Shown piece by piece: positions 51,565-60,497 of a DNA stretch of 64,000 bases. Below the pieces are notes generated by a model that worked only from the letters and a program-made list of their open reading frames with translations, made no database searches and had not been told where the DNA came from. How positions within the stretch are numbered: the stretch's first letter is position 1; each line of letters opens with the position of its first letter. The position numbers and the translations under genes are program-made. This DNA is from an uncultured Lachnospiraceae bacterium. Its GTDB lineage: Bacteria > Bacillota > Clostridia > Lachnospirales > Lachnospiraceae. The DNA is taken from the NCBI GenBank assembly GCA_910578085.1, contig CAJTPM010000004.1, positions 113,482 through 177,481 on the forward strand, given 5' to 3'.

Positions 51565-52977
51565 ATGGTATTATCGGGAAATTTCCATAATTATGCAGAG
51601 ACAAAAGTGAGAAGACAAAACGGTGTGTCGGAGAGAGGCAGAGGTTTGGCGCCTGTCCGGGGTGGAAATGATTTTTTGGGTAAGATTGCGGAGGCTTCAG
51701 AAAAAGCATCTGAAAAAGGTACCGGAAATACTACGGGGACAGCGGGAGATGCGGAGAACACTGTGCAGGAGGAATTTTCAAAAAATCGTGGAAGCACCAG
51801 TGAACTGATCAATGAAGTGACAAAGGATGGCAGGAAATATAGCAGAGAGGATCTGCTTCAGATCATAGGCGAACATCGGGAAGAGATTTTAAAAAAGCTG
51901 AAAAACGGCGATACCGGCGTGAAGATTCCGATCGGCAGTCTTTGCCTGACTGAAGAGGAGTGGGAAAAACTGCTTGACAGCTTCGATGAGGCACAGGATA
52001 AGATAAAAGAGGAAGTCCGGGCGAAAAGCGGAGAGGAACTTCCGGAGAAAAGACCGGATACTACGGTAAACGGGGATAAAGTGCTGGCAGCGGAAGATAC
52101 AGGGCATGATGTGAAGCCGTTGGAAGAGGTCATCAGCGAGATCAGTATGGAGCCGGTTTTGAAGGATGAGACAAAATGCGGTGTGCAGGGTGAGACATCG
52201 GACAAAACGGGGTCTGTGGAAGCCTGGCAGGCGGAGAGAGAAAAACAGCTGCAGAGTGCCGGAGTCAAAAAGGCGGAAAGTTTTGGAGATGTTTTTCCGG
52301 ATATGCAGGTGATCACAAAGGTGGGCGACTGTAAGGTGTCGCCCGGGATATGGTGCCGGACGGATTTTCCGTTCTGGGAATACTTTAAGAAGGGGACATC
52401 GGCGGATGCGTTGAATAACTGGCAGCCTTCAGGGCCTCAGCCCAGTATGCTGGATCCGAAGATCCAGAGGAACTTAAGTGGTATCGGGGCGGGAAAGATC
52501 AGTATCTTAATCCCTGAAAAGCTGCAGGCGAAAATGGATGCGGATCCCGTTTATGCGCAGGAGATATACCGGAAAGTGGCAAAGTGGAAAGAGGATTATG
52601 ATGCCTGGGACAACGCCACGGCGGCGTCATTGGGAATGAATGTGGCAGAGCATCAATTGTCCAAAAGTTACTGCGTTCAGTTAGATGAGGACGGCGATGT
52701 GGGAAACTTCACGGTAGTAAGCATGGGTGGAGAGATCACGCAGAGCGGCAAAGATGTGGAAGATAACTGGCTAAAGCGCAGAAACGCTGCTATATTATTT
52801 CACAAACAGCATCTTGCAAGGATGGGATATACCGGCCTTACCGGAACGGCGGGAATTGTGACGCAGGAGGGGGAAGGTTCTCCTCTGGCCCTGCTTCGGG
52901 CAGCGCTGACGGTGGGAATACTTTTGGAAGATCCGGATCGAGATAAGGATAAGGAAAGGGAAAGGACAAAATTATGA
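51565..52977 (+). CDS. Large soluble protein of unknown function
   Basis: 470 residues, acidic, no signal or TM segment. Residues about 1-130 are disordered (GNTTGTAGDAENTVQEEF); about 85-170 are helical with DGRKYSREDLLQIIGEHREE. The C-terminal half has a conserved-looking core (PGIWCRTDFPFWEYFKKG, AKISILIPEKLQAKMDADPV in two parts). Family not recognised. Upstream in-frame codons from 51448 lie in the structured element and are not used; GAGGGAGAA supports ATG 51565. ATGA overlap with the next gene shows coupling. Confidence 0.75.
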   Translation: MVLSGNFHNYAETKVRRQNGVSERGRGLAPVRGGNDFLGKIAEASEKASEKGTGNTTGTAGDAENTVQEEFSKNRGSTSELINEVTKDGRKYSREDLLQIIGEHREEILKKLKNGDTGVKIPIGSLCLTEEEWEKLLDSFDEAQDKIKEEVRAKSGEELPEKRPDTTVNGDKVLAAEDTGHDVKPLEEVISEISMEPVLKDETKCGVQGETSDKTGSVEAWQAEREKQLQSAGVKKAESFGDVFPDMQVITKVGDCKVSPGIWCRTDFPFWEYFKKGTSADALNNWQPSGPQPSMLDPKIQRNLSGIGAGKISILIPEKLQAKMDADPVYAQEIYRKVAKWKEDYDAWDNATAASLGMNVAEHQLSKSYCVQLDEDGDVGNFTVVSMGGEITQSGKDVEDNWLKRRNAAILFHKQHLARMGYTGLTGTAGIVTQEGEGSPLALLRAALTVGILLEDPDRDKDKERERTKL

Positions 52978-53636
52978 GAATTACAACAGGTATGACAGAC
53001 AGAGCATCAGTGGATGCGGGAATCTCTATGGCAGGGAATTCCCTGGTAAACTATCTGAACGGGAACGAATCAAACTCCCTGGCAAATTCCCTGGGAGAGA
53101 AACATCATTCCACAGCTACCGCATTGTCAAAAGGGAAATATGAGAAGATGAAGGAAGCAGCAGAGAATCTGGAAAAGCAGGCTGACAGAATGAATGAGAC
53201 AGGCAGCGGATCCATCTATGAAAAGGCGAAGGAGAGCGGCGACTTTTCGGAAGTACAAAATGAAGTGAAAAAACTGGTAAATTCCTTTAACAGCATGTTG
53301 GATAAGCTGCGCACGGATATGACTACGATGGGCAGATTTTATCAGCAGAGCCTGAAGGAAGCTGCGATGGAAAATAAGGATGTATTGAAAGGCATCGGTA
53401 TTTCTCTGGACAAAAACGGCAGGATGAATATAGATTATGAGAAGCTGAAGAGTGCGGATATTGATAGAGTGGAGAGCGTATTCGGCGCGGCCGGAACATT
53501 ATCCTCCAAACTGAATCTGATCGCAGGCAAGGTGCTGGAGAGCGCGGAGTCGAATTTAAAGAGTATTTCAAACCAGTATAATGCGTCGGGAAACAGTGTG
53601 GATCCGCTGCTTCGAAGTTTTGACGCAAAGAGGTAG
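52974..53636 (+). CDS. Helical protein of unknown function, faintly FliD-like
   Basis: 220 residues, almost entirely helical, Ser/Asn/Lys-rich, without a signal peptide. The C-terminal part (MNIDYEKLKSADIDRVESVFG, SSKLNLIAGKVLESAESNLKSI in two parts) recalls the C-terminal region of flagellar cap proteins, where LNxxxxxxL-type helices follow a NG-turn. That similarity is weak. Co-translated with the preceding gene through ATGA. Together with a sigma-28-like promoter this hints at a surface or motility role, but no flagellar genes are in the window. Confidence 0.7.
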   Translation: MRITTGMTDRASVDAGISMAGNSLVNYLNGNESNSLANSLGEKHHSTATALSKGKYEKMKEAAENLEKQADRMNETGSGSIYEKAKESGDFSEVQNEVKKLVNSFNSMLDKLRTDMTTMGRFYQQSLKEAAMENKDVLKGIGISLDKNGRMNIDYEKLKSADIDRVESVFGAAGTLSSKLNLIAGKVLESAESNLKSISNQYNASGNSVDPLLRSFDAKR

Positions 53637-53647
53637 GCAGATAATTG

Positions 53648-55111
53648 TTAAAAGTTAAAGTACAGGAAGGTTGAGATTCCCTCCAGGGATAAAACGGACC
53701 AGAGCATACAAAGGATCACGATCAATGATCTGGACAGCGTCGGCTTAAATTCGGTCTCGCTGTTGTTTCTGAAAAGCAGGGTGACGATAAAAGCGGCGGT
53801 CAGAAAGAGCCAGAGATAACATCCGGTCACATGTGTGGACAGAAACTGAAATGGGGCAAGCCGCTTTTCCAGAAAGGCAAATTCCTCCAGGAGAAAGCAT
53901 TCTGTCAGTTTTGGGCGAAGGGAGAAGCCGCCGGGGTAAAAGAGCCGTTTAAAAAAGGTTTTTGCTGCGGCGAGATCGTCTGCGCGGAACAGGGCGGTGA
54001 GAAAATTGATCGTCAAAAAGGTGGAAAGCCATCTGAGAGGTTTCCATAATTTTGCCCATTGTTTTTTGAAGATGCGGTTCAGACAGTTGAGCAGGCCGTG
54101 CAGGATACCCCACAAAATAAAAGTCCAGTTAGCGCCATGCCAGATGCCGCTGACAAGAAAGACGATCATGACATTGACATAAGTTCTGATAGTCCCCCTG
54201 CGGCTTCCGCCCAGGGGGAAATAGATATAGGTTCTCAAAAAACGGGTTAAGGACATATGCCATCTTTCCCAGAATTCGATGATGGAGCACGCTTTGTAGG
54301 GCGAGTTAAAGTTCTGTGGCAGTGTGATATTGAACAGGCTGCCGATGCCAACCGCCATATCGCAGTATCCGCTGAAATCGAAGTAGAGCTGGAATGTAAA
54401 ACAGAGGGAAACGATAAATGTTTCCAGACTATTCAGGGCAGGCAGGGCGGAAAAGCCATAATCGACAGCTCTTCCGAAGGTATCGGCAAGGATTATTTTT
54501 TTGAACAAGCCAAGGGAAAAGACGTATAGTCCTCTGGAAAAATTTGCGTAGTTCACACGGCGTTTTTTAGGATCTCTGAACTGAGGGATCGTTTCGCTGT
54601 GAAGCACTACGGGGCCGGCGACCAGCTGCGGGAAGAAGGAGACGAACAGGGCGTATTCCTCAAAAGAATAGTCCTTTGTTTCCCCTCTGTATGCGTCCAC
54701 CAGGAAGGAGATCTGCTGAAAAGTAAAAAAACTGATACCCAGAGGAAGCAGGATATTTTTCAGGGCGAAAGAAGTATGGAACAGAGTATTGATATTTTCC
54801 AGGAAAAAATTGAAATATTTATAATAGAAGATTAAAATAACGTTGGTAAGGATCCCGAGGATTAGGATGCATTTTTTGACGGACTGTTTTTCAGAAAAAC
54901 GGTCCATTATTTTTGCAAACAGGAAGTTGGCGATGATGCTGCCGCAGATGATAAGCAGGTAGGATCTGTTAAAATAGCCGTAAAACCAGAGCGACATACC
55001 GATCAGAAAAATGCCGGCAAGCCGATATAAGTTTACATAATTCAGAATATAGTATCCTGCCAGGGAAAGCGGCAGAAACAGGAAGATAAAATAGTAAGAG
55101 TTAAATAACAT
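53648..55111 (-). CDS. MBOAT-family O-acyltransferase (AlgI/DltB-like)
   Basis: 487 residues with about 11 transmembrane segments. LPLGISFFTFQQISFLVDAYRG (two parts), FPQLVAGPVV, NFNSPYKACSIIEFWERWHMSL (two parts) and SGIWHGANWTFILWG carry the MBOAT signature with the catalytic His in the last block. It passes acyl groups across the membrane to surface polymers. It follows the SGNH gene by 85 bp on the same strand, forming an O-acetylation pair. Confidence 0.92.
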   Translation of the reverse strand: MLFNSYYFIFLFLPLSLAGYYILNYVNLYRLAGIFLIGMSLWFYGYFNRSYLLIICGSIIANFLFAKIMDRFSEKQSVKKCILILGILTNVILIFYYKYFNFFLENINTLFHTSFALKNILLPLGISFFTFQQISFLVDAYRGETKDYSFEEYALFVSFFPQLVAGPVVLHSETIPQFRDPKKRRVNYANFSRGLYVFSLGLFKKIILADTFGRAVDYGFSALPALNSLETFIVSLCFTFQLYFDFSGYCDMAVGIGSLFNITLPQNFNSPYKACSIIEFWERWHMSLTRFLRTYIYFPLGGSRRGTIRTYVNVMIVFLVSGIWHGANWTFILWGILHGLLNCLNRIFKKQWAKLWKPLRWLSTFLTINFLTALFRADDLAAAKTFFKRLFYPGGFSLRPKLTECFLLEEFAFLEKRLAPFQFLSTHVTGCYLWLFLTAAFIVTLLFRNNSETEFKPTLSRSLIVILCMLWSVLSLEGISTFLYFNF

Positions 55112-55196
55112 AGTCAGGATCCCTTTCTGTAATGTCAGATGACAGGTAAGCAGTTAAAAAATCGTAAGACCAGTATGGTTTACATAAAACTGGGTT

Positions 55197-56348
55197 TTAT
55201 GAGGAATGCAATGCATCATAGTCGTAGGAATGATAAAAATCCCGTATTTTTTCGAGGTACTCCAGATAATTATCCTCTGTCAGAAGATACTCCTCTCCTT
55301 TCAGGTTCTCCAGGATCCAGGTGTTGACCTGTTCACTGTAGTGCAGGTAATCTTTGTAATGATCCAGATTGCAGACAAGTTCAAAATTGTCGCAAAAGGA
55401 GTACAGCCTGATATTGGGATGTTTCAAAAGTTCTTCTATGGCAAGCTGTTCCGCCTCAAGATGCCAGTCGGTTTCTTCCTGATTATGCAGGATGTCCCAG
55501 TAGCAGATACTGTAGGGCGGAAAGTAGAGATAGAAGTCAGTTTCCGGATGCTCGTCGGCAAGAAGGGTGACGTTTTGCCGTAGATTGTCAAGCAGCATCT
55601 GTCTTTCTTCCTGCGTCAGGCTGCGGGGCGGCCTATCCTCCTTTCGGAGTCTGTATGTGGCGAGTACATAGCGGGCGCCGAACTTTGCGCTGTAATAGGA
55701 ATTCCAGTTTGCGTAGGTGTCAAAGTTGACGGCGCTGCCCATACCGTCCGGCGCCTTCACAACAGACATGGTCTCGTTAAGGAGAACGGATTTATTCAGT
55801 ACATAGCGGACATCATCAAACGGATTATCGTTGTACAGATAGTAAGGATAACGAAAAGTCTCGTCGTATGCGTCCTTATAGACGACCAGATCGTTGTAGT
55901 CCAGGGCCCGGATGATGTATTTGATTTCCCGGTCCGCCTGAAAAGCGCGTATGAGATTGTCGTTGATTTCCTTATACTTTGCACCGGCATAGGGAACTTT
56001 GATAAATCGGGCGTCAAACAGTCTGTCCGCTTCGGAAGCTTTTATGTTTTCCGTCATGGAAGTGCCGGTGATAATGCCATCGTAGGAAAAATTTCTGGAG
56101 ATGCCGTCGTTTAAATAGCGCTCGTTGTTGGCGGGATATTCCTTCTGGGGATAATGGTAGGCCGGAAGCGGCGCATGGTAGTGGAAAAAGGGATCCCTGT
56201 AGATGGTAAGCGATGCCGTCAGGATAAAAGCAACAGCCATAGCTAACAGTGTGCCAAATGTAAAACGTTTGTACTGTCTGTTTTCCGGGGTATCTGAATA
56301 AGTGGAATTGTTCAGGTTGTCTGTGTTTTTCTTTCTGCAAGTTGACAT
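55197..56348 (-). CDS. AlgJ/AlgX-like SGNH protein partner of MBOAT
   Basis: 383 residues. One N-terminal TM anchor (FGTLLAMAVAFILTASLTIY) then a periplasm/wall-side SGNH-like domain: GTSMT (Ser nucleophile) and DHYKDYLHYSEQVN (Asp-His). Such proteins transfer acetyl groups supplied by MBOAT to a polysaccharide. Upstream gene of the pair. The substrate, for example teichoic acid or exopolysaccharide, is not shown. Confidence 0.85.
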   Translation of the reverse strand: MSTCRKKNTDNLNNSTYSDTPENRQYKRFTFGTLLAMAVAFILTASLTIYRDPFFHYHAPLPAYHYPQKEYPANNERYLNDGISRNFSYDGIITGTSMTENIKASEADRLFDARFIKVPYAGAKYKEINDNLIRAFQADREIKYIIRALDYNDLVVYKDAYDETFRYPYYLYNDNPFDDVRYVLNKSVLLNETMSVVKAPDGMGSAVNFDTYANWNSYYSAKFGARYVLATYRLRKEDRPPRSLTQEERQMLLDNLRQNVTLLADEHPETDFYLYFPPYSICYWDILHNQEETDWHLEAEQLAIEELLKHPNIRLYSFCDNFELVCNLDHYKDYLHYSEQVNTWILENLKGEEYLLTEDNYLEYLEKIRDFYHSYDYDALHSS

Positions 56349-56416
56349 AATTTATAATCCTCGCGACGTTGTGCCTGTCTGATATCATGACAGGATAAAA
56401 ATCCTGTTTTATAAAT

Positions 56417-56499
56417 GCGCAGGTCCACATAGAGGAATATGTCGCCAGGGCGGCGTATGGACCACACGGCGGGCAGGGGAAGAAAATCTTCCCTGCTCG
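56417..56499 (+). ncRNA. Candidate structured RNA element, copy B
   Basis: Similar to copy A: GCGCAGG, P1 CCACAT...ATGG region, AGAGGAATATG, P2 around TCGCCAGGGCGG, then ACGGCGG and P3 GCAGGGGAAG/CTTCCCTGC (56473-56482 with 56488-56496). Relative to A, P3 is longer and its paired bases differ. Lies 70 bp upstream of the divergent SGNH gene and 330 bp before the NYN gene. Confidence 0.5.
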
Positions 56500-56696
56500 A
56501 TTATAGTATGTATAGTTGAAAGCATTTCTATGATGTATTTTATCATAAGGAAATCAGATTTTCCAGATAGTCTGCGCTAAGGTTACTGTCAGGTTGCTGT
56601 ATTGGCCTGTCAGGCAACAGAACATCGCGGCGGCATTCCCCGAAGAGGATATGCTGCCTGTCGACAAATAAAAATAAACTATCCCCGTTTACACCC

Positions 56697-56725
56697 TTGA
56701 GTATTTAGAAAGAACCGGGTATAAT
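56697..56725 (+). promoter_or_regulatory. Sigma-A promoter of the NYN-LOTUS gene
   Basis: TTGAGT (56697-56702), a 17-nt spacer and TATAAT (56720-56725), about 100 bp before the start codon. Confidence 0.8.
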
Positions 56726-56826
56726 GTAACAAGTTCAGGGGAAAACAGTTAAAAAATTCCATTTGGCGTGTCTGAGTCGATAGTATGGAATAAGGAACAG
56801 GGTTGAAATAAGAAAGAGGGGATCTT

Positions 56827-57771
56827 ATGGAAGAATTGATGCAGAATAAATTAGAATTTGCAGTGCTGATCGATTCCGATAATATCAGTTCAAAATATGC
56901 ATCGACAATTTTTGATGAGCTGGAAAAGTATGGTTTTGCCTCCTGCAGGAGAATTTATGGAAACTGGTCCAAAGGCAATGGATGGTCGGAAAAGGTACTT
57001 CTGGAATATTCCATTACGCCGATCCAGCAGTTTTCCTATACTGCCGGAAAGAATGCCACGGATATGGCGATGGTGATCGATGCCATGGATCTTTTATATA
57101 AAGATAAGGTGGACGGGTTCTGTCTGGTAACCAGCGACAGTGATTTTACGAGACTTGCCATGCGTCTGCGGGAAGAAAAGAAGTATGTGCTGGGCATGGG
57201 TGAGTCTAAAACGCCGGCGGCTCTTACGCGTTCCTGTAATAAGTTCATTTATCTGAATCTGATCGATGATAAAAATGAGGAAGATAACTTTGATCATAAC
57301 GCATTAGAGAATGTGACCAGTATTGAAACGGTGAAAAAGGCGATTGCGGCCCTGTTTACGGAAAATGGCGGGAAGCCTCTGGATCTTGGCTATGTGGGAC
57401 AGAGGATCAGCGAGAGATACACGGATTTTGACGTGCGTAACTACGGGTATGCAAAACTCAGCGTTTTTGTGAAAGAGGAGATGCCTCAGTATGAGGTGGT
57501 GCGGGAGAAGAAAAAGACTTACCTGAAAGAACAGGAGAAGGTTTCCCAGAACAGTCTGGAGCAGGAAATCAAAGAGATGATACGGGATAACGGCGGTACC
57601 ATCGATAATCTTTCCATTATCAATGATGAGATCGGAAAGCGCCATCCCAATTTTGAACTGAAATCCTACGGCTACAGCAGGATATCCAGCTTCTTACGCA
57701 GGATCAGAGGACTGGAAGTCAACAATAACAGTGTGCTGCTGCAGGACGAGCATAAGCAGGACAGAGAGTAG
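56827..57771 (+). CDS. NYN-domain (PIN-like) protein with two OST-HTH/LOTUS domains
   Basis: 314 residues. The NYN nuclease domain (about 8-150) has the acidic residues expected for metal binding: AVLIDSDNISS, NATDMAMVIDAM and VTSDSDFTRLAMRLRE. Two LOTUS modules follow (about 165-235 with LGYVGQRISERYTDFDVRNYGYAKLSVF in two parts, and 245-305), each likely to bind RNA or G-quadruplexes. LOTUS proteins combine RNA targeting with a putative RNase. GAGGGG precedes the ATG. Standalone gene. Confidence 0.88.
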   Translation: MEELMQNKLEFAVLIDSDNISSKYASTIFDELEKYGFASCRRIYGNWSKGNGWSEKVLLEYSITPIQQFSYTAGKNATDMAMVIDAMDLLYKDKVDGFCLVTSDSDFTRLAMRLREEKKYVLGMGESKTPAALTRSCNKFIYLNLIDDKNEEDNFDHNALENVTSIETVKKAIAALFTENGGKPLDLGYVGQRISERYTDFDVRNYGYAKLSVFVKEEMPQYEVVREKKKTYLKEQEKVSQNSLEQEIKEMIRDNGGTIDNLSIINDEIGKRHPNFELKSYGYSRISSFLRRIRGLEVNNNSVLLQDEHKQDRE

Positions 57772-57805
57772 TTTAAAGAGGCTGTCCGGGAAATGAATAG
57801 CCCTG

Positions 57806-57849
57806 AAAAGGAGCAGATATGGCTCGCATAAGTCATATCCAGCTCCTTT
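57806..57849. terminator. Bidirectional terminator
   Basis: A long hairpin: AAAAGGAGC...GATATGGCT pairs with AGTCATATCC...GCTCCTTTT around a short loop with CGCATA. It serves the NYN (+) and aldo/keto reductase (-) genes. Confidence 0.88.
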
Positions 57850-57855
57850 TATGCG

Positions 57856-59037
57856 TTATCCCCATAGTTTGAGTAAACGAATGGCCTTTTTGACAATGGA
57901 AAATTTCACATCTTCCAGTCTGGCTGCCGCTTCTTTTAACTCCTTTCGAATAGGAATCTGCTGGGGACAGTGCGTTTCGCATTTTCCGCAACCGATACAG
58001 CCTGAAGCATTACTGTGATCCTTTCGGAACAGCGTACACTGCATGTATTCTCTTTTTGCAGCACCTTTTCCTTCGGCATAATAATTATTGTAACAGCGGA
58101 AGGCTTCCGGAATATCCACACCCATTGGGCAGGGCATGCAGTAACCGCAGCCGGTACAGCCGACCTTCACTGTCTTCTGAATTTCCTTTTTCACCTTTTC
58201 GATCAGCGCAAAATCTTCTTCGGTAAAATCTCCGGCCTTTGTCTCGTCGGCAATGCGCAGATTTCCCGTTACCATTTCGCAGGAGTTCATGCCGGATAAC
58301 ACACAGGTGACTTCCGGCTGGGTGTAGAGCCAGCGGAATGCCCATTCTGCCGGGCTGCGCTTTGGTTTATGGCCGGCAATCAGTTTTTTGGCGCTTTCCG
58401 GCAGCAGATCCACCAGTTTACCGCCTCGAAGTCCTTCCATAATGATGACAGGTATGCCTTTTTCGGCGGCATATTTCAGGCCCCGTCTTCCCGCCTGGGA
58501 ATGCTCGTCCATGTAATTGTACTGGATCTGTGTGAAATCCCAGTCGTAGGCATCGATCAGTCTGCAGAACATATCCGTATGGCCATGATAGGAAAAACCG
58601 ATGTGACGGATCTTTCCGGACTTTTTCTTGTCGTCGATCCACTGCTCAATCCCCAGTTTTTTCAGTTTTTCCCAGGTCTCCACATCAGTCAGCATATGCA
58701 TCAGATAGTAATCGATATAGTCAGTTTGCAGACGTTTAAGCTCCTCCTTAAATATTTTCTCAATGCCGTCCATGGATTTAATCAGATAGTGGGGAAGCTT
58801 TGTGGCGATCTGGATTTTCTCCCGACAGCCGATACGCCGGAAGATCTCGCCCAGGGCGGCTTCGCTGCCCGGATAAATGTAGGCCGTATCAAAGTAATTT
58901 ACGCCGCCTTCGAGCGCAAGGCGGATTTCTTTTTCTGCTTTGTCAAGATCGATACCACCGCCTTTTCGGGTGAAACGCATGCAGCCGTATCCCAACAGGG
59001 AAATATCTTCGCCGGATTTATTTTTTCTGTATTGCAT
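57856..59037 (-). CDS. Aldo/keto reductase with C-terminal 4Fe-4S ferredoxin domain
   Basis: 393 residues. The AKR barrel has DTAYIYPGSE (Asp, Tyr), a catalytic Lys in IQIATKLPH, and a His in DYYLMHML. The C-terminal part carries CTGCGYCMPCPMGV and CIGCGKCETHCPQ, two Fe-S binding sets, so it probably oxidises or reduces an unknown carbonyl with ferredoxin-like electron flow. Common in anaerobes. GCGAGG supports ATG 59037 over 59106. Confidence 0.93.
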   Translation of the reverse strand: MQYRKNKSGEDISLLGYGCMRFTRKGGGIDLDKAEKEIRLALEGGVNYFDTAYIYPGSEAALGEIFRRIGCREKIQIATKLPHYLIKSMDGIEKIFKEELKRLQTDYIDYYLMHMLTDVETWEKLKKLGIEQWIDDKKKSGKIRHIGFSYHGHTDMFCRLIDAYDWDFTQIQYNYMDEHSQAGRRGLKYAAEKGIPVIIMEGLRGGKLVDLLPESAKKLIAGHKPKRSPAEWAFRWLYTQPEVTCVLSGMNSCEMVTGNLRIADETKAGDFTEEDFALIEKVKKEIQKTVKVGCTGCGYCMPCPMGVDIPEAFRCYNNYYAEGKGAAKREYMQCTLFRKDHSNASGCIGCGKCETHCPQQIPIRKELKEAAARLEDVKFSIVKKAIRLLKLWG

Positions 59038-59265
59038 GGGAACCTCGCTTTCGGAGAAAACGGCAGGCTGACAGGAACGTGGTATCCCGCCGCGTTGCAT
59101 ATTCATTAGTTAAGTTATCTGGTAATAGTAATATAATCTTTTCGGAAAATGCTGTCAATTGCTTTTTGGGAAAGAGAAAAGTCTATATAACAGTTTGGCT
59201 TTTTGGCTTCGGCTGTTACAAGTCTGTCATTTTTCTCCGGAAAATATTGTAAAATAGGAAAGGAA

Positions 59266-59670
59266 ATGTTAAGATATTTCCTGAAAAACAACCAGTTTCA
59301 TTATGAATTAAAGTCCGGCCTGCTTGAGGATCGTGCTGATGGCTATGCGGTTGGAGATTATAAAAAGCGCCCCAATATGATTGCAATATATCAGACTGTA
59401 AGACATGAGAATGTTGAACAGGAAATGTGTTTGCCTATGGATTGGTACAGTAGCATTATTGTCAGCTCACCCGGAAAACGGAAGGAAGGGTTTCAGATTC
59501 GGAAAAAGAACAGGAAAACGGCAAAAAGCAGGAGGCGGAAAAGAAGCGGCCGGCATAGTTTAAATTGTGGAAAGGGTAAAGGGAAAAGTATATTATGTCA
59601 ATCAAAGCAGATTATCATTTACATTCTCATCATTCCGGGGACAGTGATGCACCCATGGAGGAAATGGTGA
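59266..59670 (+). CDS. Doubtful small ORF overlapping the phosphatase gene
   Basis: From ATG 59266 (SD GGAAAGGAA, 2-4 nt away) the frame encodes about 134 residues. The first ~70 look protein-like (KNNQFHYELKSGLL, PNMIAIYQTVRHENVEQEM); the rest is Lys/Arg-rich and overlaps the next gene by 76 nt in another frame. It could be a degraded gene whose reading frame has shifted. No family recognised. Confidence 0.25.
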   Translation: MLRYFLKNNQFHYELKSGLLEDRADGYAVGDYKKRPNMIAIYQTVRHENVEQEMCLPMDWYSSIIVSSPGKRKEGFQIRKKNRKTAKSRRRKRSGRHSLNCGKGKGKSILCQSKQIIIYILIIPGTVMHPWRKW

Positions 59671-60413
59671 AAAGCGGCATTGCAGCCGGACTTGAGGCGA
59701 TGTGCTTTACGGAGCATGTGGATTTTGATTTCAGGCCTTTCGGAAGAGAGGCGAGCGACAAATTCAGTCTGAATGCGGATTCCTATCTTTATGAGCTGTT
59801 AAGTTTAAAGAAAAAGTACGAGGATCAGATCGAGCTGCTCTTTGGGTTAGAGTGCGGGATGCAGCCTCATGTTGCCAGAGACAATGTGCGGTTTATCAAA
59901 GAGCATGAGTATGATTTTGTGATCGCGTCTGTTCACATCTGCGGCGGAAAGGACCCCTATTATCCGGAGTATTTTGAGGATAAAGAAGAGGAGGAGGCGC
60001 TCAGAGAGTATCTGGAAGAGACTTTCCGCAATATCAAAGTGTTCGGCAATTTTGACTGCCTTGGTCATTTGGACTATATCATCCGTTACTGCAAAAAGAT
60101 GGACAGACAGTATGAGTACGCGAAATATCAGGATATCATGGATAAGATCCTTTCTTATCTAATAGACAGGGAAAAAGCACTGGAACTGAATACTGCGGGA
60201 ATCAGAAAAGGAATGACGGAAATGAATCCCCGCAGAGAAGTGTTGAAACGCTACCGTGGACTGGGCGGCGAACTGGTCACCGTAGGCTCCGATGCTCACA
60301 GGGCGCAGGACGTGGCGTCTGCTTTTGATAAGGCCCAGGAATTTCTGGAAGAGTGCGGTTTTGATTATTATACGGTATATAACGGCAGGATCGCCATGAT
60401 GAAGAAGCTGTAA
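59595..60413 (+). CDS. hisJ: PHP-family histidinol-phosphatase-like protein
   Basis: 272 residues. PHP motifs in order: DYHLHSHHSGD, CFTEHVDFD, SVHICGG, GHLDYIIR and VGSDAH, all metal-binding. Length and DAPMEEMVKSGIAAGLEAM match HisJ/HisK of Firmicutes, which removes phosphate from histidinol phosphate. Another PHP phosphatase activity is possible. hisA lies 13 kb away, so his genes are scattered. Confidence 0.85.
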   Translation: MSIKADYHLHSHHSGDSDAPMEEMVKSGIAAGLEAMCFTEHVDFDFRPFGREASDKFSLNADSYLYELLSLKKKYEDQIELLFGLECGMQPHVARDNVRFIKEHEYDFVIASVHICGGKDPYYPEYFEDKEEEEALREYLEETFRNIKVFGNFDCLGHLDYIIRYCKKMDRQYEYAKYQDIMDKILSYLIDREKALELNTAGIRKGMTEMNPRREVLKRYRGLGGELVTVGSDAHRAQDVASAFDKAQEFLEECGFDYYTVYNGRIAMMKKL

Positions 60414-60497
60414 AAATGTTTCGGCGCAACCTTTTACTTTGCATGATAGAGATGAATCAATATATCATAAAATATAAAAATGCGAAGGAGGACAGAT

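Larger units (their letters stand above)
56349..56826 (+). other. 478-bp intergenic region
   Basis: Holds structured element B (56417-56499), a direct repeat of CTGTCAGG (about 56586 and 56611), and the NYN promoter at 56697. No gene was seen in the remaining ~200 bp. Confidence 0.6.
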
